A stretch of 64,000 nucleotides of DNA from Dyella sp. AtDHG13 (GCF_003201105.1 NZ_QICJ01000007.1:207909-271908); one strand, 5' to 3'; numbered from the stretch's first letter, positions 18,537-28,862 are shown. Translations and numbers: made by a program. The notes: generated by a model not told the origin, from the letters alone.

Positions 18537-19490
18537 GTGTCTTCCCAACTCGAACAGCTGCGCCAGTACACCACCGTCGTCGCCGATACCGGCGATATCG
18601 AAGCCATCGCCCGCTGGCGCCCGGTGGACGCCACCACCAACCCGTCGCTGCTGCTCAAGGCCATCGAGAACCCCAAGTTCGCGCCGGTCATCGAGGAATC
18701 CGTGGCGTGGGCCAAGGGCAAGAGCAACTCGCGCGAGCAGCAGCTGGTGGACGCCAGCGACCACCTCGCCGTGGCCGTGGGCCGCAAGATCGTGGAACTG
18801 GTGCCGGGCCGCGTGTCCACCGAAGTGGACGCGCGCCTGTCCTTCGACGTGGACGCCTCCATCGCCAAGGCCGAGCGCCTGGTGCAGCTCTACGCCGACG
18901 CCGGCGTGCCGCGCGACCGCATCCTGATCAAGCTGGCCTCCACCTGGGAAGGCATCCGCGCCGCCGAGCAGCTGGAGAAGCGCGGCATCAACTGCAACCT
19001 CACCCTGCTGTTCTCGTTCGAACAGGCGGTGGCCTGCGCCGAAGCCGGCGTATTCCTGATCTCGCCGTTCGTCGGCCGCATCATGGACTGGTACGTCGCC
19101 AACACCGACACCAAGAGCTATGCGCCGGAAGAAGACCCGGGCGTGAAGTCGGTGCGCCGCATCTACGGCTGGTACAAGGAGCACGGTTTCCCGACCGTGG
19201 TGATGGGCGCCAGCTTCCGCAACATCGGCCAGATCCAGGCCCTCGCCGGCTGCGACCGCCTGACCATCAGCCCCGACCTGCTGGAAAAGCTCGACCACGA
19301 CACCTCGCCGCTGCCGCGCGCACTCAACGACACCGGCGCCACCAAGGCCAGGCCCACGCCGATCACCGAAGCCCAGTTCCGCTGGGGCCACAATGAAGAC
19401 GCGATGGCCACGGACAAACTCGCCGATGGCATCCGCAAGTTCGCGGCGGATCAGCGCAAGCTGGAAAAGCTGCTGACGGAAAAGCTGTAA
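18537..19490 (+). CDS. tal: Transaldolase (TalB type)
   Basis: The 317-residue protein has the classical TalB-type features: [25 protein letters not shown], and [12 protein letters not shown] with the Schiff-base lysine (about residue 132). [15 protein letters not shown] and [12 protein letters not shown] follow. It transfers a dihydroxyacetone unit between sedoheptulose 7-phosphate and glyceraldehyde 3-phosphate in the non-oxidative pentose-phosphate pathway. The start is GTG at 18537, which reproduces the family N-terminus although its ribosome site is weak. It is followed by a cluster of intergenic inverted repeats. Confidence 0.96.
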   Translation: MSSQLEQLRQYTTVVADTGDIEAIARWRPVDATTNPSLLLKAIENPKFAPVIEESVAWAKGKSNSREQQLVDASDHLAVAVGRKIVELVPGRVSTEVDARLSFDVDASIAKAERLVQLYADAGVPRDRILIKLASTWEGIRAAEQLEKRGINCNLTLLFSFEQAVACAEAGVFLISPFVGRIMDWYVANTDTKSYAPEEDPGVKSVRRIYGWYKEHGFPTVVMGASFRNIGQIQALAGCDRLTISPDLLEKLDHDTSPLPRALNDTGATKARPTPITEAQFRWGHNEDAMATDKLADGIRKFAADQRKLEKLLTEKL

Positions 19491-19517
19491 GGGCCGCATG
19501 GGGCCGCTGCTCTTGCT

Positions 19518-19552
19518 CCCTCTCCCCGCTGGGGAGAGGGTTGGGGTGAGGG
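19518..19552. repeat. Intergenic inverted repeat, copy 1
   Basis: A hairpin CCCTCTCCCC-GCT-GGGGAGAGGG continues into TTGGGGTGAGGG. The segment 19531-19552 is the exact reverse complement of 19674-19695 (copy 2). It may also end transaldolase transcription. Confidence 0.75.
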
Positions 19553-19586
19553 GTCACTCTTGCCTCACCGCTTCATAAGAGCCGTC

Positions 19587-19606
19587 ATCCCAGCGAAAGC
19601 TGGGAT
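19587..19606. repeat. Small palindromic intergenic repeat
   Basis: ATCCCAGC-GAAA-GCTGGGAT is a perfect 8-bp stem with a GAAA tetraloop, flanked by GTC and CCAGTGAC. It resembles the dispersed 'CGTCATCCCAGCGAAAGCTGG' units common between proteobacterial genes. Confidence 0.65.
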
Positions 19607-19673
19607 CCAGTGACGTCACTGGCTCTGCCTCGAAGGATGGCTAACGCAGGACACGGTGGGGCGAGCACCCGCC

Positions 19674-19710
19674 CCCTCACCCCAACCCTCTCCCCGGAGG
19701 GGAGAGGGAG
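19674..19710. repeat. Intergenic inverted repeat, copy 2
   Basis: CCCTCACCCC, then the hairpin CCCTCTCCCC-GGA-GGGGAGAGGG, forms the mirror of copy 1. It sits between the convergent transaldolase and outer-membrane channel genes, so the two copies could pair into one large structure or act as terminators from both sides. Confidence 0.75.
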
Positions 19711-19727
19711 TCAAAGGCAAAAGCACC

Positions 19728-21191
19728 TCACTTCATCCCACGCGCCTTGGCATCCACCGCCAACTGCTTCACCGCGATATCGTCGCTCTGCCAGCCGCCG
19801 CCCAGCGCCCGCACCAGCTGCACGCTCGCGCGCAACTGGTTCGTCTGCAGCGACAGCAGGCCAAGGTGCGCGTTGAGCGAATCCACCTGCGCCGTCACCA
19901 CGTCGAGATAGCTGTTAGCGCCCTGCTTGTACAGCGCGGTCGACAGCTTCAAGGTGCGATCGGCCGCCGCGGTGGCGTCCTGCTGGTCTACCAGGGCATT
20001 GCCGTAGTTCTTCAGCAGCGACTGGTTGTCTTCCACCTGCTGGAACGCCGCCAGCGCCGTGCTCCGGTAGCGCGCGCTGGCCTCGTCGAAGGCCGCGTGC
20101 GCCGACGCCACCTGCGCACGGCGACGCCCGCCGTCGAACACATTCAGCAGCAGGTTCGGACCCAGCGCCCACAGCGTGCTCGGCGCATTCAACAGATTGC
20201 CCCAGGCGCCGCTGGTGTAGCCGCCGTTCGCGCTCAGCGTGAGTGACGGGAAGAACGCCGAGCGCGCGACGCCGATCTGCGCATTGGCCTCCGCCGTGCG
20301 CCGCTCGGCGGCGGCGATGTCCGGTCGACGCTCCAACAGAGTGGAGGGCAGCCCCACCGGGATCACCGGCAGGCTCGGCAGGTCGGTCTTCGCATCCAGC
20401 GTGAAGCTGGATGCAGGCTGGCCCACCAGGGAGGCGATGGCATGCAGCAACACGTCGCGCTGTGCCTTGGTCTGCGACAGCTGCGAGCGCGTCGAGGCGA
20501 GCTGCGTCTGCGCACGATCCACATCGAGCCCGGACACCGCACCGCCTTCATGCAAGGTCGTCGTCAACTGCAAGGCGCGCTGATACGCATCGACCGTCTT
20601 CTGCAGCAGATCGATCTGCCGGTCCACGCCCACCAGCTGCACGTAGCTGTCGGCCAACGAGGCTTCCAGGCTCAGGCGCACCGAGGCGAGATCCGCCGCC
20701 GATGCCTGCATCGAAGCACGGCCCGCCGCGACGTTGTCGCGCACGCGACCCCACAGATCCACTTCGTACGACGCCTGCGCCGTCGCCGAGTACAGGTCGT
20801 AGTACTCCGGCGAGGTCGGGCCATGCAGCGGCGAATTCAACGACGCGCGATTGCGTTGCGCGCCCGCACCCACCGAGATCTGCGGAAACAGGTCCGCACG
20901 CACCTGCGCAAGGTAATCGCGCGACTGCTGATAGCTCGCGAAAGCCGCGGCGAGATCCGGGTTGTGGTCGATCAACTGCTGCTCGAGGCCGTTGAGGCGC
21001 TCGTCGCCGTACAAGGTCCACCAGCCTTCGCGCGGCAACTGGTCAGAAGGCTGCGCGGTGGTCCATGGGCCGGCCGACTGGTAATGCTCGGCGACCGGCG
21101 CTTCCGGCGGCTTGTACGTGGGCGCCATGGAACACGCGCCCAACACCAGCGTCGCCGCGATGATGGCTGCGAGGCTCTTAGGCTTTGTCAT
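19728..21191 (-). CDS. RND efflux outer-membrane lipoprotein (OprM/NodT family)
   Basis: The 487-residue protein has a lipoprotein signal with lipobox LGAC (Cys about 20) followed by SMAPTYKPPEAPV, the start of OprM/NodT-type channels, and two long helical outer-membrane-efflux repeats. A trimer would form the outer-membrane exit duct for the RND pump encoded just upstream. Its ATG overlaps the end of the membrane-fusion gene by 14 bp, implying translational coupling. It is the last gene of the pump operon and is followed by intergenic inverted repeats. Confidence 0.93.
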   Translation of the reverse strand: MTKPKSLAAIIAATLVLGACSMAPTYKPPEAPVAEHYQSAGPWTTAQPSDQLPREGWWTLYGDERLNGLEQQLIDHNPDLAAAFASYQQSRDYLAQVRADLFPQISVGAGAQRNRASLNSPLHGPTSPEYYDLYSATAQASYEVDLWGRVRDNVAAGRASMQASAADLASVRLSLEASLADSYVQLVGVDRQIDLLQKTVDAYQRALQLTTTLHEGGAVSGLDVDRAQTQLASTRSQLSQTKAQRDVLLHAIASLVGQPASSFTLDAKTDLPSLPVIPVGLPSTLLERRPDIAAAERRTAEANAQIGVARSAFFPSLTLSANGGYTSGAWGNLLNAPSTLWALGPNLLLNVFDGGRRRAQVASAHAAFDEASARYRSTALAAFQQVEDNQSLLKNYGNALVDQQDATAAADRTLKLSTALYKQGANSYLDVVTAQVDSLNAHLGLLSLQTNQLRASVQLVRALGGGWQSDDIAVKQLAVDAKARGMK

Positions 21192-22374
21192 GGGGCTTGC
21201 CCGCCTGCGGGTTCTTGGCGATGCGTACTTCGTCGCCGTCGGCCAGGCCGTCCGGCGGGTTGATGATCACGCGGTCGTTCGCTTCCAGGCCCGAGCCGAT
21301 CTCGATTGTCTTGCCATAGTCGCGGCGAATGGTGACCGTCTTGAAGTGCGCGTGGTCGCTGGCGTCGAGCGTGGCGACGTGCAAGCCCTTATCGTCGAAG
21401 ATCAGCGCTTCGGCCGGCACGCGCAGGCCCAGCGCGCCGGAGCCGATCTTGAATTTCAGGCTCGCATAGCTGCTCGGCAACAGCTTGCCGTCGGGGTTGT
21501 CCACCAGCAGCTGCACCAGCGTGGTGCCGGACGTCGGCGTGATCGCGCGGGCATCCGCCTCCACCTTCGCGGTGAACGACTTGCCCGGATACTCCGGCAC
21601 GGTCAGTTCGGCGTCGTCGCCCTTGTGGATGGCCGGCGCATACACCTGCGGCACGCGCACGTAGACGCGCAGCTTGCTGGTGTCGGACACCGTGAACAGC
21701 GGCGTGCCGGTGCCGCTGCTGTCGGCCGTGATCAGCGCACCCACGTCGGTGTTGCGCGCGGTCACGCGACCGTCGAACGGCGCGACCAGTTTCGCGTACG
21801 ACTTCAGCGCCTTCAGCCGATCGAGATTGGCCTGCGATGCGTTGACCTGCGCCTGCTTGGCGGCAAGATCGCCGTTGTACTGGTCCACCGACTGCTGCGA
21901 GACCGAATCGGGGTCGGTCTGTCGCAGCACCTGCCAGCGCTTGGCGGTGGTCGCGGCGAGCGTTGCGTTGGCCTTGGCGGTCGCGAGGTCGGCCTGCGCC
22001 TGCAGCAGCTGCTGGTCGAGATCCGGCGTGTCGATGATGCCGAGCACGTCGCCGGCCTTCACCGGTGCACCGATGTCCTTCGCCCAGGACTTCAGGTAGC
22101 CGCTGGTGCGCGCATAGATCGGCGCGTTGGTGAACGCATCCATCTGCGCGGGCAATTCGAGCGGCGCTGAGCCATTCGCATTCTCGGGCTCGGAGATCAA
22201 CACCGTGGGAATGGCCTGCTCGTCCGTCCACTGATGCAGGTTGCGCGCCTGCACGATGCGCGTCGTGGTGCCGATCACCGCGATCGAACCGAACACGAGG
22301 ACGCCGATCACGGCAGCCAGGCGCAGGCGGCGCGGAGACAACTGGACCTCAGGGAGTTGAGTGTGTTCAGACAT
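21178..22374 (-). CDS. RND efflux periplasmic adaptor (membrane fusion protein)
   Basis: The 398-residue protein has a short cytoplasmic tail, one membrane anchor (about 27-45), a lipoyl/biotinyl half-motif (IYARTSGYLKSWAKDIGAPVKAGDVLG), an alpha-helical hairpin, the second lipoyl half (VAPFDGRVTARNTDVGALI) and beta-barrel and membrane-proximal domains. It bridges the RND pump and the outer-membrane channel. ATG 22374 has GGAG about nine bases upstream and overlaps the end of the pump gene by 8 bp. An upstream in-frame alternative (22392) would add six residues. Confidence 0.93.
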   Translation of the reverse strand: MSEHTQLPEVQLSPRRLRLAAVIGVLVFGSIAVIGTTTRIVQARNLHQWTDEQAIPTVLISEPENANGSAPLELPAQMDAFTNAPIYARTSGYLKSWAKDIGAPVKAGDVLGIIDTPDLDQQLLQAQADLATAKANATLAATTAKRWQVLRQTDPDSVSQQSVDQYNGDLAAKQAQVNASQANLDRLKALKSYAKLVAPFDGRVTARNTDVGALITADSSGTGTPLFTVSDTSKLRVYVRVPQVYAPAIHKGDDAELTVPEYPGKSFTAKVEADARAITPTSGTTLVQLLVDNPDGKLLPSSYASLKFKIGSGALGLRVPAEALIFDDKGLHVATLDASDHAHFKTVTIRRDYGKTIEIGSGLEANDRVIINPPDGLADGDEVRIAKNPQAGKPHDKA

Positions 22375-25300
22375 GGGCAGGTACTCCGGCATGGTCAGCC
22401 GAATCAGAGTCGGGCACGTGCTTGTGACGTGCGTGCACGATGGAGAAAACGACGGGAACGAAGATCAGCGTGGCCGTGGTGGCGAACAACAGGCCGCCGA
22501 TCACGGCGCGGCCCAGCGGTGCGTTCTGTTCGCCGCCATCGCCGAGCCCAAGCGCCATCGGCACCATGCCGATGATCATGGCCAGCGCGGTCATCAGCAC
22601 CGGACGGAAGCGCACGAAGCCGGCCTCGCGCGCCGCCAGCAGGGCGTCGCCGTGCAGCGCCAGCCGCTCGCGGCAGAAGCTCACCACCAGCACCGAGTTG
22701 GCGGTGGCCACGCCCATGCACATGATGGCGCCGGTCAGCGCCGGCACCGACAGCGTGGTGTGCGTGACGAACAGCATCCACAGGATGCCGGCCAGTGCGG
22801 CTGGCAACGCGGTGATGATCACGAACGGATCCGTCCACGACTGGAAGTTCACCACGATCAGCAGGTACACCAGCACGATCGAACCGAGCAGGCCGAACAG
22901 CAGGCCCGAATAGGCATCGTGCATGGTCTGCACCTGGCCGAGCAGCACGGCGTTCGCGCCCTTGGGCTTGTCCTTCGCCGTGTCGTCCAGCACTTTCTGG
23001 ATGTCGCCGGCCACGGCGCCCAGGTCGCGCCCCTGCGTGGCGGCGAAGATCTCCACCATCGACTGGATGTTGTACTGGCTCACGATGGTGTTGCGGTGCG
23101 TGCGCGTGATGTTCGCCAGCGCGCCCAGCACCTGCGCATTGCCGCCCGACTTGGCGGTGATCGGCAAGTTGTTGAGCTGCGGCAGCGAGTCGAGCTGGTA
23201 CTGCGGCACCTGCGCGGAGATCGGATAGGTGACGTTGTTGTCCGGATTGAGCCAGTACGTCGGCGCGACCTGCGCGGTGCCGGACAGGTCCGCGATCAGA
23301 CTGCTGGTCACGTCCGCCTCGGTAAGGCCAAGCAGCTGCGCACGCGTGCGGTCCACGTCGATGCGGAAGGCCGGCTGCGCCTGCGACTGCTGCAGCCGCG
23401 CATCGACCACGCCCGGAATCTGGCGGACCTTGTTGAGCAGTTCGTTGGCGTACGCGAAATCCTGGCTGAGCTTGCCACCGCGGATCTGCAGGTCGATCGG
23501 CGCGGGCGAACCGAAGTTCAGGATCTGGCTGACGATGTCCGCCGGCGGGAACGAGAACGTGGAACCCGGGAACTCGCGCGGCAGTTTCTCGCGCAGCAGC
23601 TTCACGTATTCCGCGCTCGGGCGGTGGCCTTCCTTCAGCGAGATCTGGATGTCGCCGTCCGACTCGCCCACTTCGCCGGTGTTGTTGTAGATGGTGTTGA
23701 TCGAACTGGAATACTGGCCGATGTTGTCCACCAGCGCTTCCAGCTCGTCACCCGGAATCACCTGGCGGATGGCCTTCTGGATGTCCGCGAACTCCGCCGC
23801 CGTGGTCTCCACGCGCGTACCCACCGGCACGCGCACGTGTACCAGGATCTGGCCGCCGTCCACGTCGGGGAAGAAGTTGCTGCCCAGTCCCGGCAACAGC
23901 AGGAACGACAGCAGCACGAAGCCCAGGAAGCCCGCCACGAACACCTTGCGATGCTCCAGCGCCAGGTGCAGCACGCCGCTGTAGCCGGCGCGGAACGTCT
24001 CGAAGCGGTTCACGAAGCCCTGCTGGAAGCGACCCAGCGCCGTCCTGGGCGCCGGCTGCTCGATGTGCTGGCCGTGCTCGTCCACCGTCGCCGGGTGCTC
24101 CTTCAAAAGATACTTCGCCATCGTCAGCACGAGCGTGCGCGACAGGATGAAGGAGAAGATCATGGCGAAGATCACCGCTTCCGCCATCGGCACGAACAGG
24201 TAGCGCGCCACGCCCGGCAGGAAGAACATCGGCACGAACACGATGCAGATGCAGCACAGCGACACGAAGGCCGGCACGATGATCTGCGCCGAGCCGTCCA
24301 CGATCGCGGTGATGACGTCCTTGCCCTGCTCCAGGTGCCAGTTGATGTTCTCGATGGTCACCGTGGCTTCGTCCACCAGGATGCCCACCGCCAGCGCCAG
24401 GCCGCCCAGCGTCATGATGTTGAGCGTCTGCCCAATGGCCGACAGCGTGAACACCGAGCCGAGCACCGCTAGCGGAATCGAGGTGGTGATGATCAGCGTG
24501 GAGCGCCAGCTGCCGAGGAAGAGCAGGATCATCAAGCTGGTGAGCGCGGCGGCGATGATGCCCTCGCGCACCACGCCGTCGATGGACGCACGCACGAACA
24601 CCGACTGGTCGCCGATCGGCGTCACGGTGAGGTTGTCGGGCAACGCGTCCTTCATCTGCGCGAGCTTCTCGCGCGCACCGGCCACGATGGCGAGCGTGGA
24701 GGTCGAGCCGTTCTTGAGGATGGAAAGCAGGGTCGAGCGCTTGCCGTCCACGTGCACGATATTGGTCTGCGGCGGGTTGCCGTCGCGCACGTGGGCCACG
24801 TCGCGCACGTAGATGGTGGTGCCGTTGACCTCCTTGACCGGCAGGTCTTCCAGCTCCTGCACGTGGATGGCGGCGTTGTTCAGCTCCATCACGTATTCGT
24901 ACTTGCCGATCTTCTGCGTGCCGATCGGGCTGATCTGCTGCTGGTTGGCCAGCGCGTTGGCCACATCCTGCGTGGAAAGTCCACGCGCCTGCAGCGCGGC
25001 CGGATCCACGTCCAGCTGGATCTGGCGCGTCTTGCCGCCAAACGGATACGGAATGGCCGCGCCCGGCACCGTCACCAGCTGCGGGCGCAACTGGTTGAGG
25101 CCAAGGTCGCCCAGCTGCTGCTCCGACAAGCCCTGGCCCGACAGCGCAAGCTGCAGGATCGGCACGGTCGAGGCGTTGTAGTTGACGATCAGCGGCGGCG
25201 TGGCGCCGGCCGGCATCTGCTTGAGGATGGTCTGCGCAATGGCCGTGACCTGCGCGTTCGCCGTGGCGATGTTGACGCCGGGCTGGAAGAAGATCTTGGT

Positions 25301-25576
25301 GATGCCCATGCCATTGATCGACTCCGACTCGATGTGCTCGATGTCGTTGACGGTCGTGGTCAGCACGCGCTCGAACGGCGTGTTCATGCGGCCGGACATC
25401 TGGTCGGGCGTCATGCCGGTGAACTGCCAGGACACCGCGATCACCGGGATGTTGATCTCCGGAAAGATGTCGGTGGGCGTGCGCATGGCCGACATCACGC
25501 CGAAGATGAGGATGGCCAGTGCGAGAACAACAAAGGTGTAGGGCCGCGTGAGCGCGATCCGGACGATGCCAAGCAT
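22367..25576 (-). CDS. RND multidrug-type efflux pump permease
   Basis: The 1069-residue protein has the RND plan: TM1, a large periplasmic loop, TM2-7, a second large loop and TM8-12. The TM4 proton-relay region reads LAVGILVDEATVTIEN, with Asp-Glu where AcrB has Asp-Asp, a variant closer to the MdtB/C or metal-efflux side. GMGITKIFFQPGVN and PVLMTALAMIIGMVPMALG fit the hydrophobe/amphiphile-efflux group. The pump takes substrates from the periplasm or outer leaflet using proton flow. The start at 25576 (MLGIVRIAL) was chosen over TTG 25615 because it gives the canonical N-terminus. A response regulator/kinase pair lies upstream on the same strand, suggesting local control. Confidence 0.93.
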   Translation of the reverse strand: MLGIVRIALTRPYTFVVLALAILIFGVMSAMRTPTDIFPEINIPVIAVSWQFTGMTPDQMSGRMNTPFERVLTTTVNDIEHIESESINGMGITKIFFQPGVNIATANAQVTAIAQTILKQMPAGATPPLIVNYNASTVPILQLALSGQGLSEQQLGDLGLNQLRPQLVTVPGAAIPYPFGGKTRQIQLDVDPAALQARGLSTQDVANALANQQQISPIGTQKIGKYEYVMELNNAAIHVQELEDLPVKEVNGTTIYVRDVAHVRDGNPPQTNIVHVDGKRSTLLSILKNGSTSTLAIVAGAREKLAQMKDALPDNLTVTPIGDQSVFVRASIDGVVREGIIAAALTSLMILLFLGSWRSTLIITTSIPLAVLGSVFTLSAIGQTLNIMTLGGLALAVGILVDEATVTIENINWHLEQGKDVITAIVDGSAQIIVPAFVSLCCICIVFVPMFFLPGVARYLFVPMAEAVIFAMIFSFILSRTLVLTMAKYLLKEHPATVDEHGQHIEQPAPRTALGRFQQGFVNRFETFRAGYSGVLHLALEHRKVFVAGFLGFVLLSFLLLPGLGSNFFPDVDGGQILVHVRVPVGTRVETTAAEFADIQKAIRQVIPGDELEALVDNIGQYSSSINTIYNNTGEVGESDGDIQISLKEGHRPSAEYVKLLREKLPREFPGSTFSFPPADIVSQILNFGSPAPIDLQIRGGKLSQDFAYANELLNKVRQIPGVVDARLQQSQAQPAFRIDVDRTRAQLLGLTEADVTSSLIADLSGTAQVAPTYWLNPDNNVTYPISAQVPQYQLDSLPQLNNLPITAKSGGNAQVLGALANITRTHRNTIVSQYNIQSMVEIFAATQGRDLGAVAGDIQKVLDDTAKDKPKGANAVLLGQVQTMHDAYSGLLFGLLGSIVLVYLLIVVNFQSWTDPFVIITALPAALAGILWMLFVTHTTLSVPALTGAIMCMGVATANSVLVVSFCRERLALHGDALLAAREAGFVRFRPVLMTALAMIIGMVPMALGLGDGGEQNAPLGRAVIGGLLFATTATLIFVPVVFSIVHARHKHVPDSDSADHAGVPAHV

Positions 25577-25655
25577 GCGGGGGATTTCCGTGCGCGAAAT
25601 GATGCGTCGCGGCAAATTTTCGCATGCACCGGATACCCTCAGAAGAGTCCGATGG

Positions 25656-25671
25656 ATGAAGATAATTTCAT
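25656..25671. promoter_or_regulatory. Palindrome 1, ATGAA-N6-TTCAT, upstream of the RND pump
   Basis: ATGAA-GATAAT-TTCAT lies 80 bp upstream of the pump start. It shares both arms and the spacing with palindrome 2, which is centred 47 bp further upstream. It is a candidate operator for the adjacent OmpR-family regulator. Confidence 0.5.
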
Positions 25672-25700
25672 GTTGCGCGGAACGGGCGCGATGGACAGCA

Positions 25701-25720
25701 GCATGAAGATTTCTTCATGC
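25701..25720. promoter_or_regulatory. Palindrome 2, GCATGAAGA-TT-TCTTCATGC
   Basis: A perfect 20-bp palindrome contains the same ATGAA-N6-TTCAT core as palindrome 1. It lies 13 bp after the kinase stop, so it could also act as a terminator stem, but no T-run follows on the minus strand. Confidence 0.5.
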
Positions 25721-25732
25721 CGCCGAACGCGC

Positions 25733-27166
25733 TCACACCGTCATGGGCGTGACTTCCGGCACGGTGCGCGACAGGCAGGTGCCTACCTTGTCGTCGGGGC
25801 CCGGCGTGTAGCAGTACAGCGTGAGCCGCGCGCCGCTGCTGCTCGCATCGGCGATATCGAGGCCGTAGCCGTGCAGGCGCACGATGGCGCTGACGATGCT
25901 GAGCCCCAGCCCGGAACCGCCCGTCGTGCGGCTGTTGTCGCCGCGATAGAAGCGGCGCGTCACCGCATCGCGTTCGCCGGCGGGAATGCCAGGGCCACTG
26001 TCGACCACGTCCACGCGCGGCCCGCGTTTGTCCATGCTCGCGCGCAGCATCACCTTGCCGCCCGTCGGCGTGAACTTGATCGCATTGCCCACGAGGTTGG
26101 CCAGCGCCTCGAACAGGAGGTGCGCATCGGCGCGCACCGGTGCGAGCGGCTGGATCTCGACGTCGAAGGTCTGCCCGCGATCCTCCGCCACCGGGGCGTA
26201 GAACTCATGCACCTGGCGCAACACCTGCCCGACGTCCACCTCGTCGAAACAGGCGACACGGTGGCGATCTTCCAGTTCGGACACGCGCAGCAAGGCACGG
26301 AAGCGCGTCAGCACTTCGTCGATGTCGACCACGCACGATTCCACCAGCGCAGCCTCCGGCTCGCCATCGAGCTGCTGCTGCGCGCGGTACAGGCGCGCAC
26401 GCAGCCGCGTCAACGGCGTGCGCAGGTCGTGCGCGATGTTGTCGCACACGCCTTTCACTTCGTTCATCAGGCGCTCGATCTCGCCCAGCATGGTGTTGAC
26501 GATGCTGGCGAGCTGATCGAGTTCGTCGCCGCGTCGGCTCACCGGCAGGCGCTTGGACAGGTCGCCCTGGCGGATGGGATCAGTCGCTTCCTGCAGTTCG
26601 CGGATGCGCTTCTGCGGACCACGCCGCAACAGGAAGCCGCCGAGCAGGCCGGGAATGATGGTCAGCGAAAGACCCCACAGCAGCGCGCGGCGGATGATCG
26701 CGCCGATGCCGTCGATGGTGCTGATGTCCTTGGCGATCACCAGGATGTCGCCGTTCGGCAGCGTGGTGGCGAGGCCACGCGCGCGCACGCGCTCCGCGTC
26801 GCGATCGGGGCGCGGCAGGCCGTGCCTGAGCAGGTGCACCTGCCCGTCGCGCAGCAGCGAGGTCGGCAGGTGGTCGATGTTGCCGGCCACCGGCTGGTGG
26901 TCCTTGTCGAACAGGCCCACGGACATGATGCCGTGCGGATCGATGGCCGCGGCATTGTCCACCGTGGTGGCAAGGCGCGCCGGGTCCGTGGAGGCGATGT
27001 AGTGCATGCGCTGCTGCAGCATCTGGTCGATGACCGTGTTGAGGTAGCGCGTGGTTTCCCACTGGATCACGCCGACCAGCACGGCGCCCCATACGACGAA
27101 CAGGGCGCCGTAGATCAGGATCAGCCGCGACGTGGTGGAATGCCAGCTGTTTGGACGTCCGTTCAT
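25733..27166 (-). CDS. Sensor histidine kinase of the RND pump locus
   Basis: The 477-residue inner-membrane kinase has TM1 (about 14-34), a periplasmic sensor of about 120 residues, TM2 (about 160-180), HAMP, and HisKA with the phospho-accepting His246 in NIAHDLRTPLTRLRARL. The HATPase has NAIKF (N box), DSGPGIP (G1) and GGSGLGLSI (G2). It should phosphorylate the OmpR-family regulator whose stop overlaps its ATG (ATGA). Placed directly upstream of an RND operon, it resembles CzcS/CusS/BaeS-type sensors that induce efflux. The signal, metal or drug, is not visible: the sensor domain lacks a clear metal motif. Confidence 0.92.
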   Translation of the reverse strand: MNGRPNSWHSTTSRLILIYGALFVVWGAVLVGVIQWETTRYLNTVIDQMLQQRMHYIASTDPARLATTVDNAAAIDPHGIMSVGLFDKDHQPVAGNIDHLPTSLLRDGQVHLLRHGLPRPDRDAERVRARGLATTLPNGDILVIAKDISTIDGIGAIIRRALLWGLSLTIIPGLLGGFLLRRGPQKRIRELQEATDPIRQGDLSKRLPVSRRGDELDQLASIVNTMLGEIERLMNEVKGVCDNIAHDLRTPLTRLRARLYRAQQQLDGEPEAALVESCVVDIDEVLTRFRALLRVSELEDRHRVACFDEVDVGQVLRQVHEFYAPVAEDRGQTFDVEIQPLAPVRADAHLLFEALANLVGNAIKFTPTGGKVMLRASMDKRGPRVDVVDSGPGIPAGERDAVTRRFYRGDNSRTTGGSGLGLSIVSAIVRLHGYGLDIADASSSGARLTLYCYTPGPDDKVGTCLSRTVPEVTPMTV

Positions 27167-27891
27167 GACACCACCGGAGCGGTTTCGTTGGCGGCGGCGA
27201 TCATGTAGCCGGTGCCGCGCACCGTGTGGATCAAGGCCGGTTGCCCGGCGCCGTCGATCTTGCGCCGCAGGCGCGCGATATGCACGTCGATCACGTTGGT
27301 GCCGGGATCGAAGTGAAAACCCCACACCGTCTCGAAGATCATCGTGCGCGTCAGCACCTGTCCGGAATTGCGCATCAGGAATTCGAGCAGGCGGTATTCG
27401 GTGGGCAGCAGGGTCAGCGGCTGGCCGCCGCGATAGGCCACGTGGCTCACCAGGTCCAGCTCGAGATCGGCCACACGCAGGCGCTGCACCATCGCCTGCG
27501 GCTGGCGACGCCGCAGCAGCACTTCGGCGCGCGCGGACATTTCATCGGGCGCGAACGGCTTGGTGAGGTAGTCGTCGCCGCCCGCGCGCAGGCCGCGCAC
27601 ACGTTCGTCGACATCGCTCAGCGCGCTGATCATCAGCACGGGCGTGTCGCGCCCTGCCCTGCGCAGTTCGGCCACCACGTCGATGCCATCCATGCCGGGC
27701 AGCATGCGATCGAGCGTGATCAGGTCGTAGTCGCGCTGCATGGCACGCTCCAGTCCTTCGCTGCCATTGGCTACCCACTCCGCCTGCATGCCGTGCGCAC
27801 TCAACTCCGCCACGATCTCGCGCGCGGTGGTTTCGTCGTCTTCGATGACCAGCACCTGGGGCATGGCAGCCATAAACACCGGGAATCCCAT
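27163..27891 (-). CDS. OmpR-family response regulator of the RND pump locus
   Basis: The 242-residue protein has a receiver domain (acidic EDD near 17-19, phospho-Asp61 in ITLDRMLPGMDG, Lys in DYLTKPF) and a C-terminal winged helix (TEYRLLEFLMRNSGQVLTR, then VDVHIARLRRKID). It presumably binds direct or inverted repeats near the pump promoter. The ATG could be 27891, 27873 or 27864; the last gives the most typical receiver start (MPQVLVIEDD). It overlaps the kinase gene by four bases. A terminator separates it from rpoH. Confidence 0.92.
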   Translation of the reverse strand: MGFPVFMAAMPQVLVIEDDETTAREIVAELSAHGMQAEWVANGSEGLERAMQRDYDLITLDRMLPGMDGIDVVAELRRAGRDTPVLMISALSDVDERVRGLRAGGDDYLTKPFAPDEMSARAEVLLRRRQPQAMVQRLRVADLELDLVSHVAYRGGQPLTLLPTEYRLLEFLMRNSGQVLTRTMIFETVWGFHFDPGTNVIDVHIARLRRKIDGAGQPALIHTVRGTGYMIAAANETAPVVS

Positions 27892-27927
27892 GGGAGAACG
27901 CGGAGGCGGTCCTGTCCCCGCAAAGCC

Positions 27928-27951
27928 AAACGGCCCCGATGGGGGCCGTTT
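27928..27951 (-). terminator. Terminator downstream of rpoH
   Basis: AAACGGCCCC and GGGGCCGTTT pair perfectly around a 4-nt loop. It lies between the rpoH stop and the response-regulator start, both on the minus strand. The T-tract after the stem is short. Confidence 0.7.
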
Positions 27952-27975
27952 GTCATCTTACGCTGACATTGAAGA

Positions 27976-28833
<858 letters not shown>

Positions 28834-28862
28834 GTGTGGAACCTCCTGAATAGGGGATCAGC

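Noticed and set aside
22361..24472. 703-residue plus-strand frame opposite the RND pump
   Set aside because: It is antisense to the pump, His/Gln/Arg-rich, with no domain; the pump reads through with conserved RND motifs.
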